Positions 50,812 to 63,806 of a stretch of DNA of 64,000 nucleotides are shown piece after piece (position 1 is the stretch's first letter; each line of letters opens with the position of its first letter). The DNA lies in assembly GCA_036897095.1 (NCBI GenBank), contig JAYMSP010000005.1, forward strand, positions 62,001-126,000, in the 5' to 3' direction. The translations under genes were made by a program, and so were the position numbers. The notes under the pieces are model-generated. The model did not search any database. It was not told where the DNA came from and worked only from the letters and a program-made list of their open reading frames with translations. The DNA comes from Plantago elongata (Eukaryota > Streptophyta > Magnoliopsida > Lamiales > Plantaginaceae).

Positions 50812-53800
50812 TAGCGACCTTTCTTGCATTGATGCTGAGCTCCTGCAGCTTCCGGAGGTTTCGTCGTTTGCGGTTAAAGCCAACCCTTATGTTGCTCAAA
50901 GGCTGTTTGATCAGTGGCTCTCGCTCCCTGAAACCAATCCTCTGGTAATTGTTTATCCAATTGCTTTTGATTTCATCAGTTTATTTGTTTTATCTATCGG
51001 CGTGAGATAAATGATTGTTCGTGACTTGGTCGGTATGCTGCGTTTATAATATTTTCGTTACATCTGCCTTATTCATGGAAGATTCGATTATAATAGATTA
51101 GATTACATTATAAATTACAGGAAATGAAATAATGAGATTTAGGTCCTAATGTAACTCTCCATGAAAGGGAGGGGGTAACTATTTCGCATCGTCAGCTGTG
51201 CTTTTGGTGGGGCTCAGAATGCTGCCTGGAATGCAACTAGGTTGGGGAAAATGCCTCAACTGGTTAAGGTTATCAAACACGTGGAATGTTTCGTATAGTG
51301 TGGGAAAAGTGATGTGTTATCATTTCTCCAAGACGTAGGATAGTATGTTCTTTAGCATCTGAGTAGCGTCATAGAGGTGGTTGGGTGGGAAACTGTCTTT
51401 TTTTCCAAGTATAGTTTCTGAATGTGTCACTTACTGCTAGCCATTTAGCTGCTGTTTTTCAAAGGGTGTAAATCAGCTTTTGGATTGAAAGTTATTTATA
51501 TACTAGAGTTTCATCTGTTTATTTATTTATTTCTGGTTTTGGATGCTCTACAATTCACCATGAGACATGTGGCGGAAACATTGAAACGTGTTTGGTGTTC
51601 TATGCTTATAGTAGTTTAGTTAGGTTACCATTCTGATTTAGCTTGATAGTCATTTTCAAGGACCATATGGGGCCAATAACAGAAAGTTGAATGATCAGAT
51701 GATTTACTGGAATACATATTACGTCAATTTCCTCTATTTCTTATGCATTGGAATTAAACGACACGTCAAAGGATCACACATGACTTTCTTTTTTGCTAAA
51801 ACAAATGAAATTGTTTTGCAATATTGCTTGCATGCAGACAATATCTAACATGTTTATTAATGGTTTCCAAGGGTAAAACATTTATTCCTAGATTCTTCTC
51901 CAAATTGGTGATATAAGGATAATGTCAAATGTCAATGTGCAATGTTGTCCAGCAACAATAGGTTCCAAAGTGCCGAAGTGTGTGTTGGTTACAGCCTCCT
52001 GCCACATGTTCTACAATGTGATATTTTACAGTGATACACCACAATAGATTTTATTGCTGCATCCTCTCATTGTTACCGGATATTTGTTATGGCTCTTATC
52101 TCAGATGGTTATTGTATTTATTTACGAACTATAGTCCTGTTCTTATCAAGTAAAGGCGCAACTCAAGTTCTGAGGAAAAGGAGTAGAGCTGTTATAGCAC
52201 TTGACTATCTTTCTCGCTTAAGAATTCTAATTTTGACTTTTCTGTAGCACAACACTTGCATGTTTAAAGTTTGGAAATTTCATCTGGACGTAGTCAGGTG
52301 GTCATTTGTTAGAATGCTTGTTGCATATGCACTTGTCTTCTTCTATGCTTCTGATAATTTTATCCGTGCTCAGTGGAGTAACTACCAAATATATATCTTA
52401 AAAGATCCAACTGCAAATTTCAGGTAAAATCCCTGCTCAACAAAGCTAATGGAGGCGGTCCTATGGGTTCTGCTGGAACTTCATCTACTCTAAATGCGGC
52501 AGCAGTCAATTCACTGCCTTCAATGTTTCCTGCCTGCAGTACACCTCCACTATCACCAAGGAGCTCGGTAGGCTCACCTAGAATGATGAAGCACAGGCTA
52601 GGTCCATCTGCATTCTCTCCATTGAAAGTAGTGAATGAGCCCGTGAAGGAGCTCGTACCCCAGGTGGCTCACATTTCTGAATTCTGATATTACCTACGGA
52701 GTATTGTTTCTCAATCTTTTTGGTCTGGTAATGATTTCCGTAACAAATGCAGTTTTATTTTCACAACGGTCGCCCAGCTCCGAATGAATTGAAGGAGCGG
52801 TGTTTGTTTAGAATCAACCAATTCTTTTACGGTCATGCTGATGGACTTCAAATCAATGGTTAGTTTTGTAACTTGTCACGTCCTCAGTTCTTTAAATCTC
52901 TAATTGAGTTGCTATTGTATTGCACACTTCTGCAATATGAATTTTCATGTTGCTATTGTATTGCACACTTAATGTTCGTTATATGCCTGTAACGGTAGAT
53001 TTACGTGCTTGTAATAGTCATGTTGTTTACTTGCATGTTCATTGGTTTCAGAATTTAAACCAGTGACGAAGGAAATCTGCAAGCTTCCATCATTCTTCTC
53101 CACTGCTCTGTTTAAAAAGATTGATGTGGATGGAACTGGGATTGTGACCAGGTAATTGTTAAGTTGCTGATGGTTTTAATTCTTTCTTACTCTACTGTTG
53201 ATCCAGAATGATGGCCTTCTTCTAAATTTGATCCTGCACTTAAATTTCACAACTACCTGGAAATGAAAAATATATATCAGCCGGAAATAACATGACATAA
53301 AGCGCTTGCACGATGATTGAGTCACTATCACTTGCATCCCCTGTCTACATCCTACCCCCTTTTTCTGTATCTTATTAATTCTAATAATGTGGTTACTCAT
53401 TCATTTATGTTTTACATGTCTGAGTAAACTTCAATACACTTGCTCACTTGGTGATTTAAAACAGGGATGCATTTGTTGATTATTGGATTAATGGAAACAT
53501 GTTGATAAAAGACATAGCCACACAGATATATTCAATCCTGAAGCAGCCTGATCATAAATACTTGACTCAGGTTTACTCTTTAACATACACTTGTCAGTTT
53601 TACTTTTTAAATCTTCTTATAAATGTGTTGTTATAATATTATTAATATCTTCCTTCCATTGTTGGTATTACTGTGTCATGAGACAGGATGACTTCAAACC
53701 TGTACTTCGAGAACTTTTGTCGACTCATCCAGGGTTGGAATTCTTACAAACTACACCTGAGTTTCAAGAAAGATATGGTACTCTTGAGTTGCATGTTCCT

Positions 53801-56800
53801 CATACATTTTAATTTTAATTTGCTGAATATTCTCTCTGTTAACTCAGTTCTTTTATAGTAAACACCATTTCCCTCCATCAAGTTGATGCTGTTTTCTTTA
53901 TTGTTTAGTTTAAATTATTATGTTGCTATGATATAAAGTTATTAACTTCCTCTTTTGCCTTTAAAACTTCCTATTTTCCCATATTAGGTGTTTCACTAGA
54001 GACATACTAACCCATAGAAGGAAAGTTCTTACCGCACGTATCAATTTTTTATTATTTCTATTTCCTACTTAATCTCCCCCCTCCCCTACTTTATCACCCA
54101 CTTGCCACTTTATCTTCATAATACCCCACACAAACAATTTTTTTTATTGATTTGTCTTAACTCTAGATAAAGTACTACTCAGGAAGTTACTAATGGAACA
54201 GGGGTAGTATCTTTATGAGCGAATGCTTTCCCCGGGCTTATTGCTGCTATTTTGTTTATTGCTTCAGAATCTTTTATGTGCATAATTAATTGATCATTGG
54301 GGACCTTAATTTGCAGTACTGAAAAGTTTTTCAAGTTATCAAGAATATGTATGATGGTTGTTCTGTCACACACCAAATATTAATTAGTCGTTATTAGAAA
54401 ATGGGTAGTTTGGTAGACCTCATCTTTGGGACCGTAAGACATATGATACTACTTTGTCCTTTACAAGACTACTACTACTACTACTACTACTACTCAATTG
54501 ACCAGTAAAATTTAGTCTGCAGACCCTGTCAAATCAATGTCTCTTTGTGTTTTCCTAATAAGGTGAGAACATCTTGCAATTAGGATCTCAGCACTACCTC
54601 TCAGATCTTTTGTTCGTATATGAATCCTTTTGGCTGATCTTAGGCTCATGTGAGGATTGGACATTAGAATATGCAGAGTCACATAAACTTTCGTTCCTCA
54701 TCCCTTTGCTCCCAACACATCTGATTTTGTAAGCCTATATGGGGAAAAATTTCCTCAATGGTCTAGGGATTGCTAGTTTCCACATGATCCTGTATCATCT
54801 GCTGATGAGCATCTAATTTTCCAAGCTAAATATTCCTTTATGTGCTTTAAGATCTTAAATTTGATACATGTTTTTTCTTGCCATGTACAGCTGAAACTGT
54901 AATATACAGAATATACTACTATGTGAATAGATCCAATAATGGTCGTCTCACCCTCAGAGAGCTGAAACGTTCAAATCTTGTTCTTGCTATGCAACATGCA
55001 GATGAAGAAGAGGATATTAACAAAGTTTTGCGGTAATTTTTTAAAGCTGTTTAATGTATGTTTGCAAGTTTCTTCCCCAAAACGAAGATTAACCAGACAT
55101 TTATTAAGTTTTATGTTGTTTTTCCATTTGTTACCTATAGCTATTTTGAATTATGAACTTTGAACTGAGCCAAGTGCTCAAGATAGTCATTCAATTCATT
55201 CTTTTAATTGTTAGTTATGACCCCTCCTTTGACAATTTTTGTTACAGGTACTTCTCTTATGAACATTTTTATGTCATATATTGCAAGTTTTGGGAGCTTG
55301 ATACAGATCATGACTTCTTGATCGATAAAGAGAATCTCATCAGATACGGTAATCATGCACTAACGTACAGGATTGTTGACAGAATATTTTCCCAGGTTTG
55401 TATTTCCAGTGTTCCTATCCATGCTTCACATTTCCTGCCCAGTTAAAGTCATGATCTACTTTTTTGGATGCAACTTATTTTAGTGTTGAAACTTGTTAAA
55501 GGTACCTAGAAAGTTCACCAGTAAGGTTGAAGGGAAGATGGGATATGAAGATTTTGTCTATTTCATATTGTCAGAAGAAGACAAATCCTCTGAACCCAGT
55601 CTCGAGTACTGGTATGCATTTTTCAGTTTTTGAATCAGCAAGCTAAAGTTTAGACTAAAGCCGTTTATGGAATCTTGAATCTCCGTTCCTGTTCTGAAGA
55701 CACTGAATTTTTATTTCTAAACGCAATATGTACATTTCTTGAAATGCTCATTGTGGAACCTAGTTATGAAATATTGCTGTGGGTTTTCTTATTATCATTC
55801 CATGAGAGTTGACGGGAAACTATACATGATTATGACATCATGTAGCCTACTTTTTATGGAAAAGAAACTCTGTTTTGGTTAGGGTATTTTTTGGGAGTTC
55901 CAAATATGCTTCCCATTGTGGCTTTCAGAAAATGATATGAGGTGTTTTATTATAAAACATGACTTATACCTGACACATGTCAAGTTGGCCTGCATCTCAG
56001 CCTTAACTGAGCCAACTCAAGAATGAACATATTATGCTTGATCTCACTTCATTTGCTCTGTCTGTCATCAATTTCCACTTGTATATCATTACCTTTCCTG
56101 CTTCCACAATACACTACATGTTTTATGCCGTATTTTAGCACCTCTTCTGTCTTAAAATCTTATTCGTGTAACAATATTAGGGCGTCTTGTTCTTGTGAAT
56201 TATCATGGTGTACATCTAGTACTAGTAGTAGATTTGTGGGGACTGAGTTAAAATTTGTTCCTTTTCATTTTGCTGCATATGTCTGTTAATGTATCACATG
56301 ATGGTGAAAGGATCATTTTATGCTAAACCATGACGCTTTATGAATAAACTAATGATCCAGGCTGTTCTGTATTGTCCTAAACAGTGGATATGTCCTTGAC
56401 TTCAGCTGTTCCTTACTTTCTTTCTTTAAATGCACTTCTTGCCACAGGTTTAAGTGCATCGATTTCGACGGCAATGGAATTATTACAAGGAATGAAATGC
56501 AATTCTTTTACGAGGAGCAGTTACACCGGATGGAATGTATGGCCCAAGAACCTGTTCTTTTTGAAGATATTTTATGCCAGATAGTTGACATGATCAATCC
56601 AGAGGTAGATTTCTGAAAATCACGAGATCTTATTCTGTTCTTTCTTTATATTGCGTTAAGTTCTGTTTTGTGCTTCACATACTTCTCAGAATGGGTATGA
56701 GTAGAAATTTATTTTGTTAACTCAGACCCCTGTAATTTTTCTATCACAACTCATGCTTTTGTAACAGTTTCACTGACAGTATAAGGTCAAGTATCTGGGC

Positions 56801-57466
56801 CTATGTTCTACTTAATGATATTGTGATTTTATGGAGATAATTTGTTAGAATGATTGTGTCTACCGGAATGCACAAGCTGTTTACTTTGATAAATTTAACT
56901 TGCTTATAGGAAAAAACTTGTGATGTTCTTGGAAAATTGAGTTACGAAATACATACCAAACTATAGTTGGTAACGTTAGAAGTTAGAAGCATATGTTTTG
57001 TCCACATTCTGGTTTACGACAAATATATTGTGTGCTTTTAGTGTATTACACATCTAGTGTTTACATTTTGGTCATGTTTAAATTGTAATATGCAGGATGA
57101 AAGTTACTTCACTTTAAGTGATTTGAAAGGAAGCAAACTCTCTGGCAGCGTTTTTAATATTCTATTTAACCTCAACAAGTTCATGGCCTTTGAGACTCGT
57201 GACCCGTTTCTAATTCGACAGGTAATATTGAATTGTTAAAGGTGGAAAATTGATAGTGTTGCATCTCCAAGAAAGTTCTTAGCACTAGCTTATGTTCCTT
57301 GTAATTTAAACATCTCTCTGTACAGGAGCGCGAGAATCCAAACTTGACCGAGTGGGACCGTTTTGCTCATAGAGAATATATTAGGCTTTCGATGGAGGAA
57401 GATGCAGAAGATGCATCGAACGGAAGTGCTGATGTTTGGGATGAATCACTTGAAGCTCCCTTCTGA
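50795..57466 (+). CDS. PP2A regulatory subunit B'' (EF-hand protein)
   Basis: Twelve coding exons: 50795-50944, 52424-52663, 52753-52858, 53052-53151, 53465-53570, 53687-53777, 54891-55032, 55248-55395, 55502-55611, 56448-56604, 57096-57221 and 57326-57466; 538 aa, phases all consistent. It matches the plant B''/PR72-like family (Arabidopsis At5g44090 group), not the related TON2/FASS. The Ser/Pro-rich N-terminus (about 50-130) is followed by two helical EF-hand lobes. Calcium-loop sequences are DVDGTG (about 190), DTDHDF (about 330) and DFDGNG (about 403). B'' subunits bind the PP2A A-C core and direct it to substrates, with Ca2+ tuning the interaction. The C-terminus ends in an acidic tail ([18 protein letters not shown]). 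Leader uORFs may limit translation. Confidence 0.94.
52910..52971 (+). repeat. Direct repeat, 21 bp, in PP2A B'' intron 3
   Basis: GTTGCTATTGTATTGCACACTT occurs at about 52909 and again at about 52950. A short local duplication. Confidence 0.8.
54468..54494. repeat. (ACT)n microsatellite
   Basis: Nine uninterrupted ACT units in the intron before exon 7 of the PP2A B'' gene. A possible length-polymorphic marker. Confidence 0.9.
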
Positions 57467-58749
57467 GTTCTGTAGGTGAGGTCTCTGTTTGTATTATGAG
57501 AGTTCTTTTTTTTCTGTCTTCAAGTGACTTGTGACCTGTGGTTTGATTTTGAGTTGTATGTCGTCAGAATATTTTATGTTCACAATATTAGACACTGGTA
57601 GTGGCAATCTGATATAAGATGTCTGTGCAGTGACCTTTAGCGGTGGATTCTTTTGTATTTAACAGTATTAATGCCGCGAAGCAGTGTGGTTACCAGGAAT
57701 CCATCTGCTGTTATTTCATGATCTGCTCAGTCCCACCATTGAATGATATATTTGGAGGCTGACAGCGCGACTGTGAGCTTATTTTGTTTCCAGAAGGCTT
57801 GCCAAGCTATAGAATGCGAAGTCCTTGACTTGAGGCTTTGATAAGGGCTTTGCCTAAAGTGCCGCAATGGCTGACTCGTCTAACGAGCAACACTTTATGT
57901 TAGTGCCCTCCCCTCTGTTTTAACCTAAGGCGGCTTTGTTAAAAAAAATTCTTTTAGAGTCCAATTCTAGTTCTTTTTCTCAGTATATTTTTGGTGGTGG
58001 AATTAGGCTGTGAAACATAGTATTACGGTATTTTCCTCGTGTCCTTTGAATACTTGGAATTTGGATTTATAGTTTTCTGTTGATGTTGTTGGTTTTCAAC
58101 TTTTCATGTCTTATATATATCTGAGCTTTTACTCTTTCTATGTACAAGTATTATGTGTTTGAGCTTTGACCCTAGTTGGATCTAAAGATGAAAGTACCCA
58201 AGCAGCTGTCTTTGCAGAACCATGGTCTCAACATCTGATGTTGGATCTGATCTTCTAAGAGGTTTGCAACATATGCTAGCTGGGATCTAATAATGTTAAA
58301 ATTTTGCCAAATAAAGAGATAACATGTTTGAACAGATGAAAATGGAATATGTTGTGGATATTGGCTTTGGGCGAAGTATTTGTGTTTGATGGTCATTTTC
58401 TTCTCAATAGGTTCAACTATGGTTGAACAGTTGATTTATCCGAAATTTTTCTTCCAACTACCTCATTTGGTGAGATATCTAACAACAAGAAGCATCAAAG
58501 TCGAATACTATATTTCTAAGACATCGGATCAAAGTTAACTGTATCCTGTCTAGTGTTTTCAAGTTGGCGACGTATTGTCCTTTTTTTTAAAGTAAACGTA
58601 TTGTCTTCTTCTGATGGATATCAATATGCGAAAGAAATTTGATAAAGGACAGAACTGACTAGTCAATGATTCAATCTATTCATACGATAATACACTAGAA
58701 AGAAAAAATGATTTATTCTTGCGAAAGAACTACTAGTCGTACTATTAAG

Positions 58750-58970
58750 TTCATGTTTAACACTAACTTTTTAGCTTTATGAACTTTTTTTAATAAAAAA
58801 CTTAGTTACGTAAACGCATCACTTTTCAGCTTTATGAACTTTTTTTAATAAAAAACTCAGTTACGTAAATGCACCACTTTTCAAATAAGCTAGCTGAAAA
58901 GTTGACGGGTTTAACAAGCTAACCATATTAGCTTTTATTAAAAAAAAAAAGGAAGTTTTGCTAAACATAG
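58750..58970. mobile_element. Possible foldback/MITE relic around a tandem repeat
   Basis: GAACTTTTTTTAATAAAAAA on the left is roughly the inverse of GCTTTTATTAAAAAAAAAAGGAAGTTTT on the right, and TGTTTAACACTAACTTTTTAGC answers GAAGTTTTGCTAAACATAGCC. This gives a stem with the 55-bp tandem repeat inside its left arm. Ends and target site are unclear. Confidence 0.45.
58773..58882. repeat. 55-bp tandem repeat, two copies
   Basis: A 55-base unit starting AGCTTTATGAACTTTTTTTA at 58773 is repeated at 58828 with only a few substitutions (ACTTAGTT/ACTCAGTT, ACGCATC/ATGCACC). A young tandem duplication. Confidence 0.88.
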
Positions 58971-60537
58971 CCTAACTACTAAGCTAAAGGTATAACTTAG
59001 GAAATTATGCATAAGCTAGGGCCGTTTATTAGGGAAAGCTAATACTCTTTGAATGATTTTGAATAATGTAGTTTGTACTTAATAGTTACGATTTATAATA
59101 AAGCCTAGATACATTTTAATTCAAACGAGTTGAGTTGTTTTGGTGTTTTGAACTTGACATTGAGATAGACCACTGTCCCTTCTCTTAACGAGGAAAACCA
59201 AGATTGATTTTAGAAGTCGGAACATTCTGTGACCTCAAAAGATGATATGGTCCGAACCTTAATCACTTCCATGGTAAGCTGATAGGGGATATAGTACTAT
59301 TCAATGTAGCTTAATTTGGAGATGAGGAACTTATAATGACCATACAATATAGAGAATGCGTTTTGGAATTGAGGAATTAATATTGTGGATAGAGCAACAA
59401 AATGAACAAACCACCCACCATTTACTCTTATTAGTGGGGGCAAATATGATGATATGACACCGGTACTTTAACTGGAAATTAGTTGTACGGCTCCCAGTTT
59501 GCTACTGCCTACATAAAAATTTATTAACGCTCATAATAGCTCAGTTTTTCACTTCAACTACCAATGCCATTAAATGCAAGAAATCGAAGTTACCATTTCC
59601 AAGTAGTTCTCTATCCAGTTAAACAGTCAAACTGATTTAGCATCAAATTTCTGATTGAGTTATATAGGGTAGCTATTTGCCTCTGGTTATGAATAAAAAA
59701 TCTCTTACAGTTACATGAACTAGTGGTTTTTTTTAACCAATCTAGGTTATATAAAATAATATTCAATCACAATGGATAAATTAACTAATCTTATCAAATA
59801 TCTTAGTACTTAATATTACACTAGTAACATTATGTTCCGAAGGCTCTACTCAAACTTCATCACCAGCATAAGTTTATAATATTAAAATATTATTTTTTAA
59901 ATATTTGCACACATCTAAATTAGACAGGCATCATTGATAATTGATAGTTTGATACTCATAACTACAAATAAAAAATAATGTGATATTGAACATGACTTTT
60001 GACCATAGAAAAAGAATATTAACAATAAATTTTATTAGAAAATAATCAATAATAGATTTATAATTTCACGTAATTTTATACATTTAAAATAGCATCACAC
60101 AATTTTACATATATATTGGTAAAAACGTTACCGAAACATGAGAGAAAGACAACCACAGACAAAAACAAAAAGTAAATTATCCGAACGGAACAAGTTGCGT
60201 AGTTCCAAGTTCCCGGATAGGAGGCCCGAAATCATATCAGATAATAAGTCTGGTTTCCGGTTAAGTGGTAGAGCCGTAATAAAACCCGAAATTCAAGGTC
60301 AGTTCTCCTAACACCTGACCTGAAACAGCTCAACAACAGTGTTCTCTTTGTAGAATATAATATTGAGGTCCAGTAGCTGCAACAAGTACAACTGCAGTAG
60401 ATGCGAATTTTTACAATCCTTATTTTACACCTCCCAATTTAATCCCTTTTCCTTCGTTCTCTTTTCCTCTCTCTATAAACACAACAAAGATAGACTGTTA
60501 GATTATAGATATAGATAGATTCACACAGTTTCCACTG

Positions 60538-60941
60538 ATGAATGAATGAGGCAGCAGCATACTTGAAGTGCATCTGCTCGCTTTTCATTAAGGTAATTTT
60601 GATTTTGTTTTGCTTGTCTAGATCCATTTCTTGTTTGATTAACTGAATTTAACTTTACCTTTTTTTACTCTTGTGTTTATTGGTTCAGAATCTGTGAAAT
60701 TGGGATCAAGGGTGTTTCTTGATTGTTGATTTTGTACATTTGTAAACGGATTTTTTGGATTTGGGGTGGAATTTTAGGATCTGTTTTATGGTGAGGATAG
60801 AGATGCTTTCTTGGCATGTGTTCATGTGAGAAACGGGAGAGGGTTTTGGATTTGGATTTGGATTTTACTTGAGAAGGAAAGTGTGAGACTTTGTAATTCA
60901 GTGCTAGTGAGTGTGTAATTGGGGTAAAGAGGAGGTTTTTG
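60538..60941 (+). other. Spliced 5' leader of the ankyrin gene with upstream ATGs
   Basis: Three ATGs overlap at 60538, 60542 and 60546 (ATGAATGAATGAGG), one in each frame. The middle one reads MNEAAAYLKCICSLFIK up to a donor (ATTAAG|GTAATT, 60594/60595). It would end two codons into the next leader exon, which starts at 60689 after TGGTTCAG. The intron of about 94 bp is T-rich. The remaining leader up to 60941 has further T/G-rich sequence. Splice calls are by motif. Confidence 0.5.
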
Positions 60942-63806
60942 ATGGAGGATTTGTCGAAATACGTGCATAGTCCTGCTCATTCGGCAGTGTTGAGGCGTGA
61001 CTATGTAGCATTGAAGCAGATTGTAACGGCGTTACCTCGCCTTGCCAAGGCTGGTGAGGTGAGTAATGAGGCTGAGTCGATAGCTGCTGAAAAGGAGGCA
61101 GATGCGGTCTCTACTATGATAGACAGGCGGGATGTGCCAGGCAGGGAAACTCCGTTGCACCTTGCGGTGAAGCTTCGTGATCCAATCTCAGCTGAGATTT
61201 TGATGGCTGCTGGTGCTGACTGGAGTCTGCAGAATGAGAATGGGTGGAGTGCTCTTCAGGAGGCTGTGTGTACTAGGGAGGAGAACATTGCAATGATTAT
61301 TGCCCGGCATTATCAGCCTCTTGCGTGGGCTAAATGGTGCCGAAGACTTCCTAGGATTGTGGCATCAGCTGCTCGTATTCGTGACTTCTATATGGAGATA
61401 AGCTTTCACTTTGAGAGTTCTGTGATTCCATTTATTGGTAGAATTGCCCCATCAGATACTTATAGAATATGGAAACGTGGATCTAATCTCCGGGCTGATA
61501 TGACCCTTGCCGGGTTTGATGGGTTCCGTATTCAGCGCTCTGACCAGACGTTTATGTTTCTCGGAGACGGTTACTCCTCGGAAGATGGCAATATGACGTT
61601 GCCTCCTGGGTCTTTGATTGTGCTCTCGCACAAAGAGAAAGAGATTACAAATGCTTTGGAAAATGCTGGTGTTCAACCATCGGAAGCTGAAGTTGCACAT
61701 GAAGTGGCGTTGATGTCTCAAACTAATATGTATAGACCTGGAATTGATGTTACTCAGGCTGAGCTCGTCCCACAGTCAAATTGGAGAAGACAGGAAAGGT
61801 CGGAATTGGTTGGTGCTTGGAAGGCGAAAGTTTATGATATGCTGCACGTGCTGGTGAGTGTGAAGTCGAGGAGGGTTCCTGGTGCCATGACTGATGAGGA
61901 GCTCTTCTCTGTTAATGATGATAAAGCTGCTAATGGTGGTGAACATGAGGATTATGACGATGTTTTAACAGCTGAGGAACGGATGCAGTTAGATTCTGCA
62001 CTTCGCACTGGGGATGGTTTTGTTGAGGATGAGGACTGTGATGTGCAGGATAGCCATGAAAACATAGACTCATTTGAAAGTTGTGAATCTAATGGCTCTA
62101 GCAAAGACAAGAAAAATTGGTTTGGTTGGAATAAAAAGAGTTCAAAGAACATGGGGGAAGACCCCGATGATTCAAAGATTTTAAAGAAGTTCTCTAAGCT
62201 GGCACCTGATGATAGCAAGCAGAAGTCCATGGATAGCCGCAGGTCATCATCTGAGTTTACGAGGGAAGATGCAGGGGACTTGAAAAAGTCCAAAGATAAA
62301 AGCAACAAGAAGAAAAAGAAGAAAGGTCCCCCTACCGAATCGAAGAGTGAAAGTGAATACAAGAAAGGTCTACGTCCTGTATTGTGGCTGACACCAGATT
62401 TCCCATTGAGAACTGAAGAACTCTTGCCATTGCTTGATATACTGGCTAACAAGGTCAAAGCAGTAAGAAGACTGCGAGAGCTTTTGACTACTAAGCTCCC
62501 CCCTGGCACGTTTCCTGTCAAGGTACTCAGCGTTATAGTTTTGCAATTCTTTCCATTTATCTCTGAGTTGGTTTCAGCCAATTGCATCTTTCATTATGTT
62601 TACTGGGGTGTTGTTATTTTTGTACTTGAGTCATTGTTAACTTTTTATATACCGTATCCTTGATGCTTCTGCTTAGGGTTTATATCTCGCCAAATAAGGA
62701 ACTGTAAAGAATTAGGAGAATTATATCGGCCAAATTCTAAACATGAATTATCGTGAAGCTGGTAAACTGTCCTCTAGCACCAGAATTTTGGGGCTTTAAC
62801 CTTCTTTTATTCTGGTTAGTCCAAACCTACACCATACATAGAAAGAAGCTGGTAAACTGTCCTCTAGCACCAGAATTTTCATGTGCCACATCATTAGTAA
62901 CCCACATCTCTGTATAATAGGAACAAAGAATGATAAATTTCTGAAAGAAGGAGAAACTTCAGGTCCAAAGTTTATTATGTGTGCTAACAATATCAATTCG
63001 TATTTTGATTTTAAGTGACATGTGAATTAATCTAGAGAAGGATATCACATGTTGGATTGTTGAAGTAAAGAGTAAACCGTTTTGTCCTGGTGGGCGTTGT
63101 AATGTCTTGCAGTGGCGATTTATTTTCTTATTGAACAATGATATGAACTCGCAAAAAAATGAAATAATAATTCTTTCTGAAAAATACAAGTCAGAGCCCT
63201 AACAAACTTGAGATTCAAGATTTAGGATGGCTAGAGCTTTCAAACGTGGGCAATGATATTTTATGTTTGAAGCATAGTTCTATTATCCATAGTATGATAG
63301 GATACTGGTCCTGATGTCATTTGAATTTTACTTGCTCTGTTGATGACTTGATGTCTATGTTTCAAAAACTTTTTTTCATATTTTTTTGCATAACTTTGAC
63401 TGTTCAATGGTTTTGTGTGCAGATTGCTATCCCAATTGTCCCAACAATACGGGTGCTAGTAACATTCACAAAATTCGAGGAGCTTCAGCCAGTGGAGGAG
63501 TTCTCAACCCCTCTTTCTAGCCCTAATTTCCAAGATGCCAAGTCCAAAGAAATCGAGGGCTCAACATCATGGATATCCTGGATGAAAGGTAGCCGGGGAG
63601 GCCAATCAAGCGATAGTGAAATCCGCAGCTTCCGCGATGAAGTTGACCCGTTCCTCATACCGTCTGATTATGCATGGGTTGATGCCAATGAGAAAAAACG
63701 TCGAATGAAAGCAAAGAAAGCAAAGAGCAAGAAACATAGAAAGCATGGAACTGCGAGAAATCCAGAGAACGGCGTACGAAGATTAAGTGAGGAAATTGAA
63801 CAGTGA
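60942..63806 (+). CDS. Ankyrin-repeat / GPCR-chaperone family protein (ANKRD13-like)
   Basis: Two coding exons, 60942-62522 and 63423-63806, joined in phase 0 (PPGTFPVK|IAIPIVPTIR); 654 aa. Ankyrin repeats lie at about residues 69-125 (ETPLHLAVKLRD, GWSALQEAV). They are followed by the DUF3424/GPCR-chaperone region (about 150-300 and again around the exon junction, with IRDFYMEISFHFESSVIPFI and FTKFEELQP). A low-complexity acidic then Lys/Ser-rich segment (about 330-470) interrupts it, including a run of six lysines. The C-terminus is very basic (KKRRMKAKKAKSKKHRKH). Animal ANKRD13 proteins chaperone receptors at the ER or sort ubiquitinated cargo; plant function is little known and only the family is claimed. 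No membrane helix or signal peptide is evident. Confidence 0.92.
62755..62879 (+). repeat. Perfect 35-bp direct repeat in the ankyrin gene intron
   Basis: A 35-base word starting GAAGCTGGTAAACTGTCC at 62755-62789 reappears unchanged at 62845-62879. The 55 bases between are unrelated to either. A 90-bp partial tandem duplication, or the ends of a small insertion. Confidence 0.9.

Larger units (their letters stand above)
57467..60537. other. Intergenic DNA with MITE-like repeats
   Basis: The left 500 bases or so are the PP2A B'' 3' UTR region. Around 58750-58970 there is repeat structure (listed). The 59.6-60.2 kb part is AT-rich. A GC-richer island near 60190-60330 contains GGTTAAGTGGTAGAGCC and TTCAAGGTC, faintly tRNA/SINE-like, but I do not call it. 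A TATA-like CTCTCTATAAAC at about 60469-60480 probably starts the ankyrin gene. No coding gene supported. Confidence 0.5.

Noticed and set aside
60240-60320. tRNA-like words (GGTTAAGTGGTAGAGCC ... TTCAAGGTC)
   Set aside because: Stems do not close into a cloverleaf and the spacing is off. Could be a SINE scrap, but not supportable.
61952-62587. Minus-strand 211-aa ORF within the ankyrin gene
   Set aside because: Mirror of the Lys/Ser/Asp-rich coding sequence on the plus strand; serine/leucine-rich translation typical of an antisense shadow.
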